A stretch of 64,000 nt of DNA from SXRF01 sp964624555 (GTDB lineage: Bacteria; Pseudomonadota; Alphaproteobacteria; Rickettsiales; SXRF01), in NCBI GenBank assembly GCA_964624555.1, contig CAZUXB010000003.1, forward strand, positions 14,025-78,024. The letters are read 5' to 3'. Each line of letters starts with the position of its first letter. Positions within the stretch are counted from its first letter, which is position 1. Below, one piece after another: positions 22,844 through 30,579 of the stretch. A model generated the notes under the pieces. That model was given only the letters and a program-made list of their open reading frames with translations. It was not told the origin of the DNA and made no database searches. The position numbers and the translations under genes were made by a program.

Positions 22844-23821
22844 TTATTGAAACTTGATGCTTAAAATGCAATTAATTCCGTTACCCCCATTTTGTTTTAC
22901 GGAATATTGGTAGGTTGCTCCGAGTACATTATTATTATCATAGCAAGTAGTACTGCTTCCTGTCACAGCATTATTTGATGGGACTAAAATGCCATTAACA
23001 GTTGAACTATTCCAGTTTGATTTTCCTACGCGCCAATAGGCAGCCCCACCCCCTATTGATGTCACAGGATATCGTACATTAACTTTCCCATATTGCGGTA
23101 AGCCATCATCAATCTTATTGTCGATTTTACTGGCCTCATTAACTGTTAATCCTTCTGATATTTGTATATCAGATGGATTAGCGCCGCCAAATGATGTGCC
23201 TGCCCCTGCAGTTAAAGCATAATAGGTTATTTTATTGTAGGTATAAATGTATAGATAGTTATCTCTTATTCGGGCTTTTGGCAGGTAAAGAGGAATGTTG
23301 GATGTGTTTGCCACAAAACTTGTTGATGTCATTGTATCAAGCTTGGCATCAATCATATTCGCCTTGCTTAAATCAACCCAAATCATCAGATTTTCGCCAG
23401 ACTGACTAATACCAGAATTTGAACTAGCTGCATTAACCGTAAATCCTTCCAGGCGTCCATTTCCATCACCTTGACCAGCGTATGCTCCTCTTGCTGCAAA
23501 TCCAAGTGAGCTCGCATCGGGCTCTTTAATATCTCCTGGAAGATACCCGTACTTTAATTTAAACGCGTTAACCGCAGCATCGTACTTCTCAAATTGGCTT
23601 ATCTGCGCTCTTATTTCTGCTGCCGCAATCAAATCCTTACCCACCATCACCCCACCAACCAGCAGCCCGATTATAACTACCACAATTGCCATTTCAGTCA
23701 GTGTAAAACCAACCCTGCTATTCCTTAAAATGCCCTTGACAACCAGCCACAAAATCCTGATTTTTTGCTCGCTCGCTCGCTCGCTCGCTCGCTCGCTCGC
23801 TCGCTCGCTCGCTTGCGCCAT
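22844..23821 (-). CDS. pseudopilin (copy 2) with tetranucleotide repeat in the leader
   Basis: 325 residues. The leader is a run of Ala-Ser-Glu-Arg encoded by 11 GCTC repeats (23767-23810 on the + strand), then a basic stretch and the cleavage motif GFTLTEMAIVVVIIGLLVGG (about residue 38 on). The helix and the YGYLPGDIKEPDASSLGF segment match the other two pseudopilins; the C-terminal half differs and carries paired cysteines. Currently in frame from ATG 23821 with AAAGGG upstream. A change of one tetramer would break the frame, so expression is probably phase-variable. It sits between intact atpC and a remnant of atpC. Confidence 0.87.
   Translation of the reverse strand: MAQASERASERASERASEQKIRILWLVVKGILRNSRVGFTLTEMAIVVVIIGLLVGGVMVGKDLIAAAEIRAQISQFEKYDAAVNAFKLKYGYLPGDIKEPDASSLGFAARGAYAGQGDGNGRLEGFTVNAASSNSGISQSGENLMIWVDLSKANMIDAKLDTMTSTSFVANTSNIPLYLPKARIRDNYLYIYTYNKITYYALTAGAGTSFGGANPSDIQISEGLTVNEASKIDNKIDDGLPQYGKVNVRYPVTSIGGGAAYWRVGKSNWNSSTVNGILVPSNNAVTGSSTTCYDNNNVLGATYQYSVKQNGGNGINCILSIKFQ
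23767..23810. repeat. (GCTC)11 simple sequence repeat at pseudopilin start
   Basis: Eleven uninterrupted GCTC tetramers, directly after the first three codons of the pseudopilin. The perfection of the tract is typical of contingency loci. Confidence 0.97.
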
Positions 23822-23876
23822 ATTATTACCCTTTACAGTCGATTAAACTATCTGATAACATTGCAGCTATTAGGGT

Positions 23877-24113
23877 TTATTCCACCAAAATCGTAACTCT
23901 TTCAGCCTGTACTTCAGCCACGCCGCCGGTTACGGCAAATTCCTTTTTCTCACCACCGGCAAGGTCAACGCTAACGTTGCCTGCTTTCAGGGTAGAGATA
24001 AACGGCGCATGGTTAGGCAGCACACCGAATTCCCCCATTACGCCGGGAACCTGCACATAAGCTGCTTCACCTTCAAACAGGGTTTTTTCTGGTGATATGA
24101 GTTGGACTTGCAT
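23877..24113 (-). CDS. atpC: F1-ATPase epsilon subunit
   Basis: 78 residues: the N-terminal beta-sandwich only (MQVQLISPEKTLFEG, GVMGEFGVLPNHAPFISTL, GVAEVQAERVTILVE). The C-terminal helical hairpin of longer epsilon subunits is absent, as in other short alphaproteobacterial forms. GGAGAAA ribosome site. Its 3' end has a diverged duplicate at 22217. Confidence 0.95.
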   Translation of the reverse strand: MQVQLISPEKTLFEGEAAYVQVPGVMGEFGVLPNHAPFISTLKAGNVSVDLAGGEKKEFAVTGGVAEVQAERVTILVE

Positions 24114-24121
24114 AATTTTCT

Positions 24122-24180
24122 CCGTAAATCGTAAACCGTAAATCGTAAGCCGGTTTACGACTTACGTCTTACGTTTTACG
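24122..24180. repeat. heptad-iterated palindrome between atpD and atpC (GTAAATC word)
   Basis: CGTAAATCGTAAACCGTAAATC, GTAAGC then complementary GTTTACGACTTACGTCTTACGTTTTACG. Overlaps the atpD stop codon region, so it would lie in the mRNA between the beta and epsilon cistrons. Confidence 0.8.
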
Positions 24181-25606
24181 CTGCCTCAGCAGCCATTTTT
24201 TTCGCTTTAGCGATTGCTTCGTCGATACTACCAACCATGTAGAAGGCTGATTCCGGCAGGTCGTCATATTTACCTTCGCAGATGCCTTTGAATCCGGCGA
24301 TGGTTTCCGCCAGCGACACCAGTTTACCCGGTGAGCCGGTGAATACTTCCGCCACGTGGAATGGCTGCGACAGGAAGCGCTGGATCTTGCGTGCGCGGGC
24401 CACTACCTGTTTATCTTCTTCAGAAAGTTCGTCCATACCCAGAATCGCGATGATGTCCTGCAGCGATTTATAGGTTTGCAATACGCGCTGTACTTCACGG
24501 GCAACATTGTAATGCTCCTCACCGATAACTGCCGGGTCAAGTACGCGGCTGGTTGAATCGAGAGGATCTACCGCCGGGTAAATACCAAGCTCCGCGATCT
24601 GGCGGGAAAGTACGGTGGTTGCATCCAAGTGCGCGAAGGAGGTCGCCGGAGCCGGGTCGGTAAGATCGTCCGCCGGTACGTACACCGCTTGCACAGAGGT
24701 AATAGAACCTTTTTTGGTGGAGGTAATGCGTTCCTGCATCGAACCCATGTCGGTCGCAAGCGTAGGCTGATAACCCACCGCCGAAGGAATACGGCCAAGA
24801 AGTGCCGATACTTCAGAACCAGCCTGTGTAAAGCGGAAAATGTTATCGACGAAGAAGAGTACGTCCTGTCCTTCCTGGCCACGGAAATCTTCCGCCTGGG
24901 TAAGGCCGGTAAGTGCCACGCGGGCGCGTGCGCCCGGAGGTGCGTTCATCTGGCCATATACCAGCGCCACTGTGGATTTGCTCTGGTCTTCGAGGTTGAT
25001 AACGCCGGATTCCATCATTTCGTGGTAAAGGTCATTACCTTCGCGGGTACGTTCACCCACACCGGCGAATACCGAGAACCCACCGTGCGCTTTGGCGATG
25101 TTATTGATAAGTTCCATGATGAGTACGGTTTTGCCCACACCCGCGCCACCGAACAGACCGATCTTACCACCTTTCGCATACGGCGCGAGAAGATCGATAA
25201 CCTTAATACCGGTAACGAGGATTTCGGTTTTGGTTGACTGGTCAACAAATTCAGGCGCAGGCGCGTGGATCGGCGCAACCTGTTTATTGCCGATAGCGCC
25301 GCGCTCGTCGATAGGCTCGCCAATTACGTTCATGATGCGACCCAGCGTCTCACGACCCACAGGCACGGATATTGCCGCGCCGGTATCCACTACTTCCTGC
25401 CCGCGCTTGAGGCCTTCGGTTGCGTCCATCGCGATGGTGCGCACTTCAGATTCGCCCAGATGCTGCGCCACTTCCAGCACCAGAGTTTTGCCGTTATTGT
25501 CGGTGGTGAGTGCGTTCAATATCGCCGGAAGTTTCCCAGCCGGGAATTTCACGTCGATAACCGCACCGATAACCTGAGTGATGATACCTTTATTTGTTGT
25601 AGCCAT
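24176..25606 (-). CDS. atpD: F1-ATPase beta subunit
   Basis: 476 residues from ATG 25606, which is preceded by GGAGAAGAAG; an upstream TTG at 25621 is less likely. Walker A GGAGVGKTVLIMEL, GERTREGNDLYHEM, Walker B-type LFFVDNIFRFTQAGSEVSALLGR and ALTGLTQAEDFR. Catalytic subunit of the ATP synthase. Separated from atpG by three accessory genes. Confidence 0.98.
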   Translation of the reverse strand: MATTNKGIITQVIGAVIDVKFPAGKLPAILNALTTDNNGKTLVLEVAQHLGESEVRTIAMDATEGLKRGQEVVDTGAAISVPVGRETLGRIMNVIGEPIDERGAIGNKQVAPIHAPAPEFVDQSTKTEILVTGIKVIDLLAPYAKGGKIGLFGGAGVGKTVLIMELINNIAKAHGGFSVFAGVGERTREGNDLYHEMMESGVINLEDQSKSTVALVYGQMNAPPGARARVALTGLTQAEDFRGQEGQDVLFFVDNIFRFTQAGSEVSALLGRIPSAVGYQPTLATDMGSMQERITSTKKGSITSVQAVYVPADDLTDPAPATSFAHLDATTVLSRQIAELGIYPAVDPLDSTSRVLDPAVIGEEHYNVAREVQRVLQTYKSLQDIIAILGMDELSEEDKQVVARARKIQRFLSQPFHVAEVFTGSPGKLVSLAETIAGFKGICEGKYDDLPESAFYMVGSIDEAIAKAKKMAAEAA

Positions 25607-25632
25607 TTTCTTCTTCTCCAATTTTACTTCTA

Positions 25633-25971
25633 TTAATTCTGTTCTTCTAAAATTCCTTTTATCCAGTCCTTTAATGCTGGAATCTTATGCTGTGCTATAT
25701 CCCACAAAGTCTCAATTTTAACTTTATCATATTCATGTGAAATAAAATTCCTAAGAGATATGATGTTCGCCCATGGTATTTCAGGGTATTTATTACGAAT
25801 ATTTTCTGAAACTCCGCGACAGGCTTCGCCAATTATTTCAAAGTATCTCTCTAATGCTTTCTCTCCGATATCGTTCCTTAAGCCAGATTCCAGCAATTGA
25901 TTAATTCCTTCTATTGCCTCAAAAATATGCTGCAATTTTTCCAAATCCCTTTTTTGATCAAATGTCCTCAT
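25633..25971 (-). CDS. HepT-like toxin (DUF86), type VII toxin-antitoxin
   Basis: 112 residues, all-helical HepT family. The motif R-x4-H-x-Y is present as RNFISHEY (about residues 73-80). Known members are RNases or minor nucleotide-binding toxins silenced by AMPylation of the motif tyrosine by the partner nucleotidyltransferase. Start overlaps the stop of the MntA-like gene by ATGA. Lies inside the F1-ATPase operon, 26 bases before atpD, in the same direction. Confidence 0.9.
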   Translation of the reverse strand: MRTFDQKRDLEKLQHIFEAIEGINQLLESGLRNDIGEKALERYFEIIGEACRGVSENIRNKYPEIPWANIISLRNFISHEYDKVKIETLWDIAQHKIPALKDWIKGILEEQN

Positions 25972-26261
25972 AATGGGACTGCTTCATTCATTATACTATC
26001 CACTACATGGGGACGTAAATTATTATCAGAAACCAAGTCTACCTTGGTTTCTAGCATTTTTTCCAGATAATAATGCATTCCAGCCATTTCCCAGACAGTC
26101 GAACCTTCAGGCAGATGACACAAAAAATCTATATCGCTTTTTTCATCAGCATCGCCGCGAGCTACAGATCCAAAAACGCGTATATTTTCAATTCCATTCT
26201 TTTTAGCAAGCTCGAGTATTTGCGGCTTGTAGTTAGTACGAAGTTGTTCAAGGGTTATCAT
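25968..26261 (-). CDS. MntA-like minimal nucleotidyltransferase antitoxin
   Basis: 97 residues from ATG 26261 (an upstream ATG at 26297 would overlap the preceding gene). Nucleotidyltransferase motif GSVARGDADEKSDIDF fits GS-x10-D-x-D, followed by the DLV third-acid region. In known pairs MntA adds AMP to HepT and neutralises it. Overlaps hepT by four bases. Confidence 0.9.
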   Translation of the reverse strand: MITLEQLRTNYKPQILELAKKNGIENIRVFGSVARGDADEKSDIDFLCHLPEGSTVWEMAGMHYYLEKMLETKVDLVSDNNLRPHVVDSIMNEAVPL

Positions 26262-26271
26262 TATTAAATTC

Positions 26272-26655
26272 CTAAATTGGCTTGCAAGGGAATGCATCTC
26301 TCATAGCTTTTGCAAATCCCAAACCTGCGGGTTCATGCAATTTATCAGGATGTTCATCAGACCATTTAATAAAAATTTTCATTAACTGCTCATTTTGAAG
26401 ACCGTTTTCTGGGGCGCAATAAAACTGCGCTTTATCTTCATTTACACCTCCATTAGCCAATATATACCACATATGCATTTCATGCATACCACCCAAATAA
26501 CCTGCACAATAAACCGAATTTACAACACTATCAGCTTTTTCACTATTAGCTGCTTTGCATTTACGTACTAAATCTATAATAGTTTCTGATGCATTTGCAG
26601 AAACTGTTAATAAAGAAATAAATGCGAACATTCCCGCTGCAAACACCTTCATCAT
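26272..26655 (-). CDS. secreted Rap1a/Tai-type immunity-like protein
   Basis: 127 residues with a signal peptide (MMKVFAAGMFAFISLLTVSA, cleavage after ANA-S about 23) and a domain with conserved Cys and Gly: LVRKCKAAN, VYCAGYLGGMHEM, FYCAPEN, QLMKIFIKW and a final AFPC. This matches the Rap1a/Tai family; characterised members protect against type VI amidase effectors. No effector gene is seen here. Start overlaps the atpG stop (ATGA), within the ATPase operon. Confidence 0.8.
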   Translation of the reverse strand: MMKVFAAGMFAFISLLTVSANASETIIDLVRKCKAANSEKADSVVNSVYCAGYLGGMHEMHMWYILANGGVNEDKAQFYCAPENGLQNEQLMKIFIKWSDEHPDKLHEPAGLGFAKAMRDAFPCKPI

Positions 26656-27554
26656 ACAGCCTCTGCCCCAGAAATGATTTCAATAAGTTCTTTTGTAATC
26701 GCAGCCTGACGGGTTCGGTTGTATTTGAGTGATAGTTTTTTGATCATTTCGCCGGCGTTGCGTGTTGCATTATCCATCGCAGTCATGCGCGCCCCTTGCT
26801 CGCTGGCCGCGTTCTCCAGCAGCGCGCGGTATACCTGCACACCCAAATTGCGCGGCAATATGTCAGCCAGCACTTCCGCTTCGCTGGGTTCGTACTCATA
26901 AGTGGCTAGAGTCGCGTGGCTAGAGTCGTGTGATTTATCATCTCGACTCTCGACTCTCGACTCTCGATTCTCAAGAGGAATGATCTGCTGGAACGTAACC
27001 ACCTGCGAAATTGCCGATTTGAATTTGTTATAGACTATGTGTGCCACATCGAATTCTTCATGGTTGAAGCGGGAAATAAGGTCCGTAGAAATGTTTTCAG
27101 CATCAATATAGCCAAGCTTTTTCTTGGGAAGCTCAGTTTTTCCTACCATAAGGCTATGGAATTCATGGTTGAGCTGCTCATAACCCTTGCGGCCAACGAA
27201 TAGCAGTTTTACCTCGGCTCCCTGACCTTTAAGTTCATGTATCTTACGGCGTGTTGCCCGCACGATCGAGCTGTTGAAACCACCACACAGGCCGCGGTCA
27301 GAAGTTGCGACAACTATAAGGTGGGTATCGCGCCTGCCGCTTCCTGACAGGAGGTTGCGTTTGGTCGAAATTTGCGAATTGGAAGCCACCGCCGAAAGAA
27401 CCCGCTCCATTGCCTCAGCGTAAGGACGCGCCGCCTCCGCCTGCTCACGCGCACGGCGCAGCTTCGCCGCCGCCACCATCTTCATGGCTTTGGTGATCTT
27501 CTGAGTAGATTTAACCGATTTGATACGGTTCTTTAGGTCTTTTAAGCTAGGCAT
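26652..27554 (-). CDS. atpG: F1-ATPase gamma subunit with repeat insertion
   Basis: 300 residues. N-terminus PSLKDLKNRIKSVKSTQKITKAMKMVAAAKLRRA and C-terminus with NATRNAGEMIKKLSLKYNRTRQAAITKELIEI form the central shaft coiled coil. Residues about 194-218 (ENRESRVESRDDKSHDSSHA) are the translation of a heptad palindrome at 26900-26973 and fall in the peripheral Rossmann-like domain, in a loop where length varies between species. Start overlaps the DUF2283 stop (TAATG). Confidence 0.97.
   Translation of the reverse strand: MPSLKDLKNRIKSVKSTQKITKAMKMVAAAKLRRAREQAEAARPYAEAMERVLSAVASNSQISTKRNLLSGSGRRDTHLIVVATSDRGLCGGFNSSIVRATRRKIHELKGQGAEVKLLFVGRKGYEQLNHEFHSLMVGKTELPKKKLGYIDAENISTDLISRFNHEEFDVAHIVYNKFKSAISQVVTFQQIIPLENRESRVESRDDKSHDSSHATLATYEYEPSEAEVLADILPRNLGVQVYRALLENAASEQGARMTAMDNATRNAGEMIKKLSLKYNRTRQAAITKELIEIISGAEAV
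26900..26973. repeat. heptad-iterated element inside atpG (CTAGAGTCG / CGACTCT words)
   Basis: GTGGCTAGAGTCGC-GTGGCTAGAGTCG, spacer TGTGATTTATCAT, then CTCGACT repeated three to four times ending CTCGATTCTC. Imperfect hairpin, in frame. Confidence 0.78.
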
Positions 27555-27787
27555 TAAAGTGTAATTTCCTGTGTTTTATTAGTTTTTTGGTTTAAAAAGT
27601 GCAAAAATGCACCATTTTCACCAAGTTGCTCATTAGCATTTAATAACTCTATACCATAAATACTTCCGTCCGCTGCCATATCAACATTCAAATCATCGCT
27701 AAGGCTGATGGTTTTAACAGTTTTACCTTGCTTCTCTTTGAACCTTATATAACCGACATTATGCTCCGGGTCATAGGTCATATACAT
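27554..27787 (-). CDS. DUF2283 protein, probable antitoxin partner
   Basis: 77 residues, DUF2283 family: MTYDPEHNVGYIRFKE near the start and a SDDLNVDMAADGSIYGIELL core. Such proteins are commonly encoded next to DUF4258 or other small toxin-like proteins, as here. Stop and atpG start share a base (TAATG). Confidence 0.85.
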   Translation of the reverse strand: MYMTYDPEHNVGYIRFKEKQGKTVKTISLSDDLNVDMAADGSIYGIELLNANEQLGENGAFLHFLNQKTNKTQEITL

Positions 27788-27797
27788 AAAAATCTCC

Positions 27798-28061
27798 TTA
27801 GAAAAATTTAGTTATTATAGTTACAACGTACCACCCACTGGCTTCTTCTGCAGCAAAAACCTCAAGCTGTTTATTCTCAAAATGTTTGCCTTCCCATTCA
27901 CTCTTAAATACAAAATTCCTTCTAAACCCAACCCGCCCTTTTTTAGCAGGAAATTCTTCACCCGAAAAAACCGTTTCCCGAATTTCCTCTTCACTGGCAC
28001 CCCTCTGGTTCGCACGGACAACAGCGTGTTCCCCAATGGTTATGTTTATTATGGATGCCAT
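27798..28061 (-). CDS. DUF4258 protein, probable toxin partner
   Basis: 87 residues, DUF4258 family: GEHAVVRANQRGASEEEIRETV (H...R..R.I-type core) followed by a basic KKGRVGFRRNFVF stretch and VVTIITKFF end. The DUF4258/DUF2283 pair resembles a type II toxin-antitoxin module. Activity not demonstrated for this family as far as can be said here. Lies between atpA and atpG. Confidence 0.8.
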   Translation of the reverse strand: MASIINITIGEHAVVRANQRGASEEEIRETVFSGEEFPAKKGRVGFRRNFVFKSEWEGKHFENKQLEVFAAEEASGWYVVTIITKFF

Positions 28062-28067
28062 AATAAA

Positions 28068-28172
28068 CTAATCCGGTGCACAAATAATAACTATCCCAAG
28101 CGTTGCTTGTGATGAAAAAAATATTCCGACAATAGCACAAACAAATGCTATAAATCCGAGTAAAGAAGTCAT
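28068..28172 (-). CDS. 34-residue single-helix membrane peptide
   Basis: MTSLLGFIAFVCAIVGIFFS and a short tail; nearly entirely hydrophobic. The ATG shares a base with the atpA stop (TAATG), which argues for translation by coupling. No family recognised; could be part of the following DUF4258 module or spurious. Confidence 0.45.
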   Translation of the reverse strand: MTSLLGFIAFVCAIVGIFFSSQATLGIVIICAPD

Positions 28173-29701
28173 TAAGCAAATCTCTTAGCTAACTGTTCGA
28201 CTACATTCTTCAATTTCGCTTCATTCTCAGGGGTAAGCTGCGACTTGGAAGTAATGTCATCAAGAATTTCTTTCTGGGTAGTGCGCAGTTCCTGAAGCAG
28301 GGCAGTTTCGAATTTCCCCACATCGCGGGTGCTAATTTTATCCAAATATCCTTTCACGCCAGAGTAGATAACGCAAACCTGCTCGGCAGTTGAAAGTGGC
28401 GAATATTGCGGCTGTTTCAGAAGTTCAGTTAAGCGTTGGCCGCGGGCGAGGAGCTTCTGGGTTGCCGGGTCAAGGTCGGAGCCGAACTGCGCGAAAGATT
28501 CCATTTCGCGGAACTGCGCAAGTTCAAGTTTAATGGAACCAGCCACCTGTTTCATCGCTTTTATCTGAGCGGCGGAACCTACGCGTGATACCGATAGACC
28601 CACGTTCACTGCCGGGCGCACACCTTTATAGAACAGGTCGGTTTCAAGGAATATCTGGCCGTCAGTGATCGAAATCACGTTGGTAGGAATATAGGCAGAC
28701 ACGTCACCAGCCTGGGTTTCGATGATAGGCAGCGCGGTCATGGAACCGGCGCCCATTGCGTCCGACATTTTCGCGGAACGCTCAAGCAGGCGCGAGTGAA
28801 TATAGAATACGTCACCGGGATAAGCCTCGCGGCCCGGTGGGCGGCGGAGCAACAGTGACATCTGGCGGTAGGCCACGGCTTGCTTGGAAAGATCATCATA
28901 GATCATCAGCGCGTGCATACCGTTATCGCGGAAATATTCACCCATCGCTGATGCGGTATATGGGGCGAGGAACTGGAGCGGGGCCGGTTCGGAAGCGGTG
29001 GCGGCCACTACGATGGAATAGGAAAGTGCACCGGTTTCTTCAAGCTTTTTAACCACCTGCGCAACGGTCGAACGCTTCTGGCCGATACAAACATAAATGC
29101 AATAGAGTTTTTTGCTTTCGTCAGTGCCGGAATTGATGGCTTTTTGATTTAATATCGCGTCAACGGCGATGGCGGTTTTACCGGTCTGACGGTCACCGAT
29201 GATAAGCTCGCGCTGGCCACGGCCAATTGGAATGAGTGTGTCGATGGCTTTGATGCCGGTTGACATTGGTTCATGCACCGACTTACGGGCGATGATGCCG
29301 GGAGCCTTTACTTCCACGCGCGAGCGGGTGACGTTGGTAAGCGGGCCTTTGCCGTCAATCGGGTTGCCGAGGCCATCGACTACGCGGCCAAGCAGGCCTT
29401 TACCAACCGGCGTATCCATGATGGTCGCGGTACGCTTTACAGTGTCGCCTTCTTTTACGGTGCGGTCATTGCCGAATATCACCACGCCCACATTGTCAGA
29501 GGCAAGGTTCAGCGCCATACCTTTAATGCCGCCGCCGAATTCCACCATCTCACCAGCCTGTACGTTCTCAAGGCCGTATACGGTGGCAATACCGTCACCA
29601 ACCGAAACCACCTGTCCGGTTTCCGAAAGTTCGGCGCTGGCGTTGAAATCAGTGATCTGTTTCTTCAAAATGTCTGAGATTTCAGACGGGCGAATATTCA
29701 T
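28172..29701 (-). CDS. atpA: F1-ATPase alpha subunit
   Basis: 509 residues from ATG 29701 (MNIRPSEISDILKKQI), preceded by GGAG. Walker A GDRQTGKTAIA, RELIIGDRQ, the alphaproteobacterial IVVAATASEPAPLQFLAPYT segment, and LLLRRPPGREAYPGDVFYIHSR. Non-catalytic nucleotide-binding subunit. A palindrome separates it from atpH and a tiny ORF follows directly. Confidence 0.98.
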   Translation of the reverse strand: MNIRPSEISDILKKQITDFNASAELSETGQVVSVGDGIATVYGLENVQAGEMVEFGGGIKGMALNLASDNVGVVIFGNDRTVKEGDTVKRTATIMDTPVGKGLLGRVVDGLGNPIDGKGPLTNVTRSRVEVKAPGIIARKSVHEPMSTGIKAIDTLIPIGRGQRELIIGDRQTGKTAIAVDAILNQKAINSGTDESKKLYCIYVCIGQKRSTVAQVVKKLEETGALSYSIVVAATASEPAPLQFLAPYTASAMGEYFRDNGMHALMIYDDLSKQAVAYRQMSLLLRRPPGREAYPGDVFYIHSRLLERSAKMSDAMGAGSMTALPIIETQAGDVSAYIPTNVISITDGQIFLETDLFYKGVRPAVNVGLSVSRVGSAAQIKAMKQVAGSIKLELAQFREMESFAQFGSDLDPATQKLLARGQRLTELLKQPQYSPLSTAEQVCVIYSGVKGYLDKISTRDVGKFETALLQELRTTQKEILDDITSKSQLTPENEAKLKNVVEQLAKRFA

Positions 29702-29734
29702 TGCAATATACTCCAAGTTTCTAAGTTCATATTC

Positions 29735-29819
29735 ATATAGATGACTAGAATCTAGATGACGAGATGACAGGAATTTTCCGCTATCTAGTCATCTCATCAT
29801 CCAGTCATCTCTTCATCTA
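29735..29819. repeat. heptad-iterated palindrome between atpH and atpA (GATGACTAGA word)
   Basis: AGATGACTAGAATCTAGATGAC, GAGATGACAGG / CTATCTAGTCATCTCATCATC, CAGTCATCTCTTCATCT. Shares its words with the element at 32679-32759 on the other side of priA. Confidence 0.8.
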
Positions 29820-29821
29820 CC

Positions 29822-30373
29822 TTACGCCGCCTTCAGCCCTTGCTGCAAGCGGGTTAATTTTCCAGACAGCGAGCCATCCAACTGCTGGCTGCCAACTTTT
29901 ATTATGGTGCCGCCAATAAGCGTGGCGTCTTCGCGCACTGTAAGATTCACTTTGCGGTTATAGGCTTTGCCCAGCGATTCCGCTATTGCCGTCACTTCTT
30001 TTTCCGATACGGACCTGGCTACTATCATTTCCGCTGCCAGCTCACCGCGGGCGGAGGCCGCTTTTTCGAGGAACAGGGTTGCCATTTCCGCAATATTATC
30101 CAGGCGCTTGTGGCGGGCAAGAAGGGTTGCAAACTGGATGGTGAGGGCGTTCATCCCCATAGTTTTCAGGAGATTGCTTATAATCGTGTCCTTAGCGGTG
30201 CGGCTGAGCAGAGGGTTATGCAAAAATGCGCGGAAATCGACATTTTCTTTGATGAGTGAACCTATTTCCTTTAGATCTTTTTCAACAGCCGCAGTTGCGT
30301 TACCCTTTACGGCAACGTCAAAGAGAGCGCTCACATAGCGTTCAGATATCTTTTTAGAACCAGTCTTTTTCAC
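29822..30373 (-). CDS. atpH: F1-ATPase delta subunit
   Basis: 183 residues: ISERYVSALFDVA at the N-terminus, FLHNPLLSR, and the C-terminal LTVREDATLIGGTIIKVGSQQLDGSLSGKLTRL signature. Stator subunit. First gene of the atpHAGDC block, as usual in alphaproteobacteria, where the F0 genes lie elsewhere. Confidence 0.96.
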   Translation of the reverse strand: MKKTGSKKISERYVSALFDVAVKGNATAAVEKDLKEIGSLIKENVDFRAFLHNPLLSRTAKDTIISNLLKTMGMNALTIQFATLLARHKRLDNIAEMATLFLEKAASARGELAAEMIVARSVSEKEVTAIAESLGKAYNRKVNLTVREDATLIGGTIIKVGSQQLDGSLSGKLTRLQQGLKAA

Positions 30374-30507
30374 AATTTCTACTTAAAATAATTAATTTTG
30401 AGGTGCCGAAACTAGGCAATATTATGCGTAAAGGCAACAAGAAAATGCGGGATTTCTAATTCACTGAATTATGGACAAATTTTGCCCCACCTTTGTTTGT
30501 AAGAATT

Positions 30508-30577
30508 GGCCGGGATCTAGGGACTCTGGTTCTGTCAGTGGATTTGGCCCTGGATCCCGCAACAAGTGCGGGATGAC
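30508..30577. repeat. GGGATC-type palindromic repeat between priA and atpH
   Basis: GCCGGGATCTAGGG...CCCTGGATCCCGC plus CCCGCAACAAGTGCGGGATGAC. Same family as 54682 and 58897. The rest of 30374-30579 holds no gene that I can support. Confidence 0.75.
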
Positions 30578-30579
30578 GA

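Noticed and set aside
22844..23821. Diversity-generating retroelement acting on the pseudopilin C-terminus
   Set aside because: No reverse transcriptase, no template repeat and no adenine-biased variable region seen in the window.
24176..30373. ATP synthase considered incomplete because F0 genes are missing
   Set aside because: In alphaproteobacteria the F0 genes usually form a separate operon, so absence here is expected.
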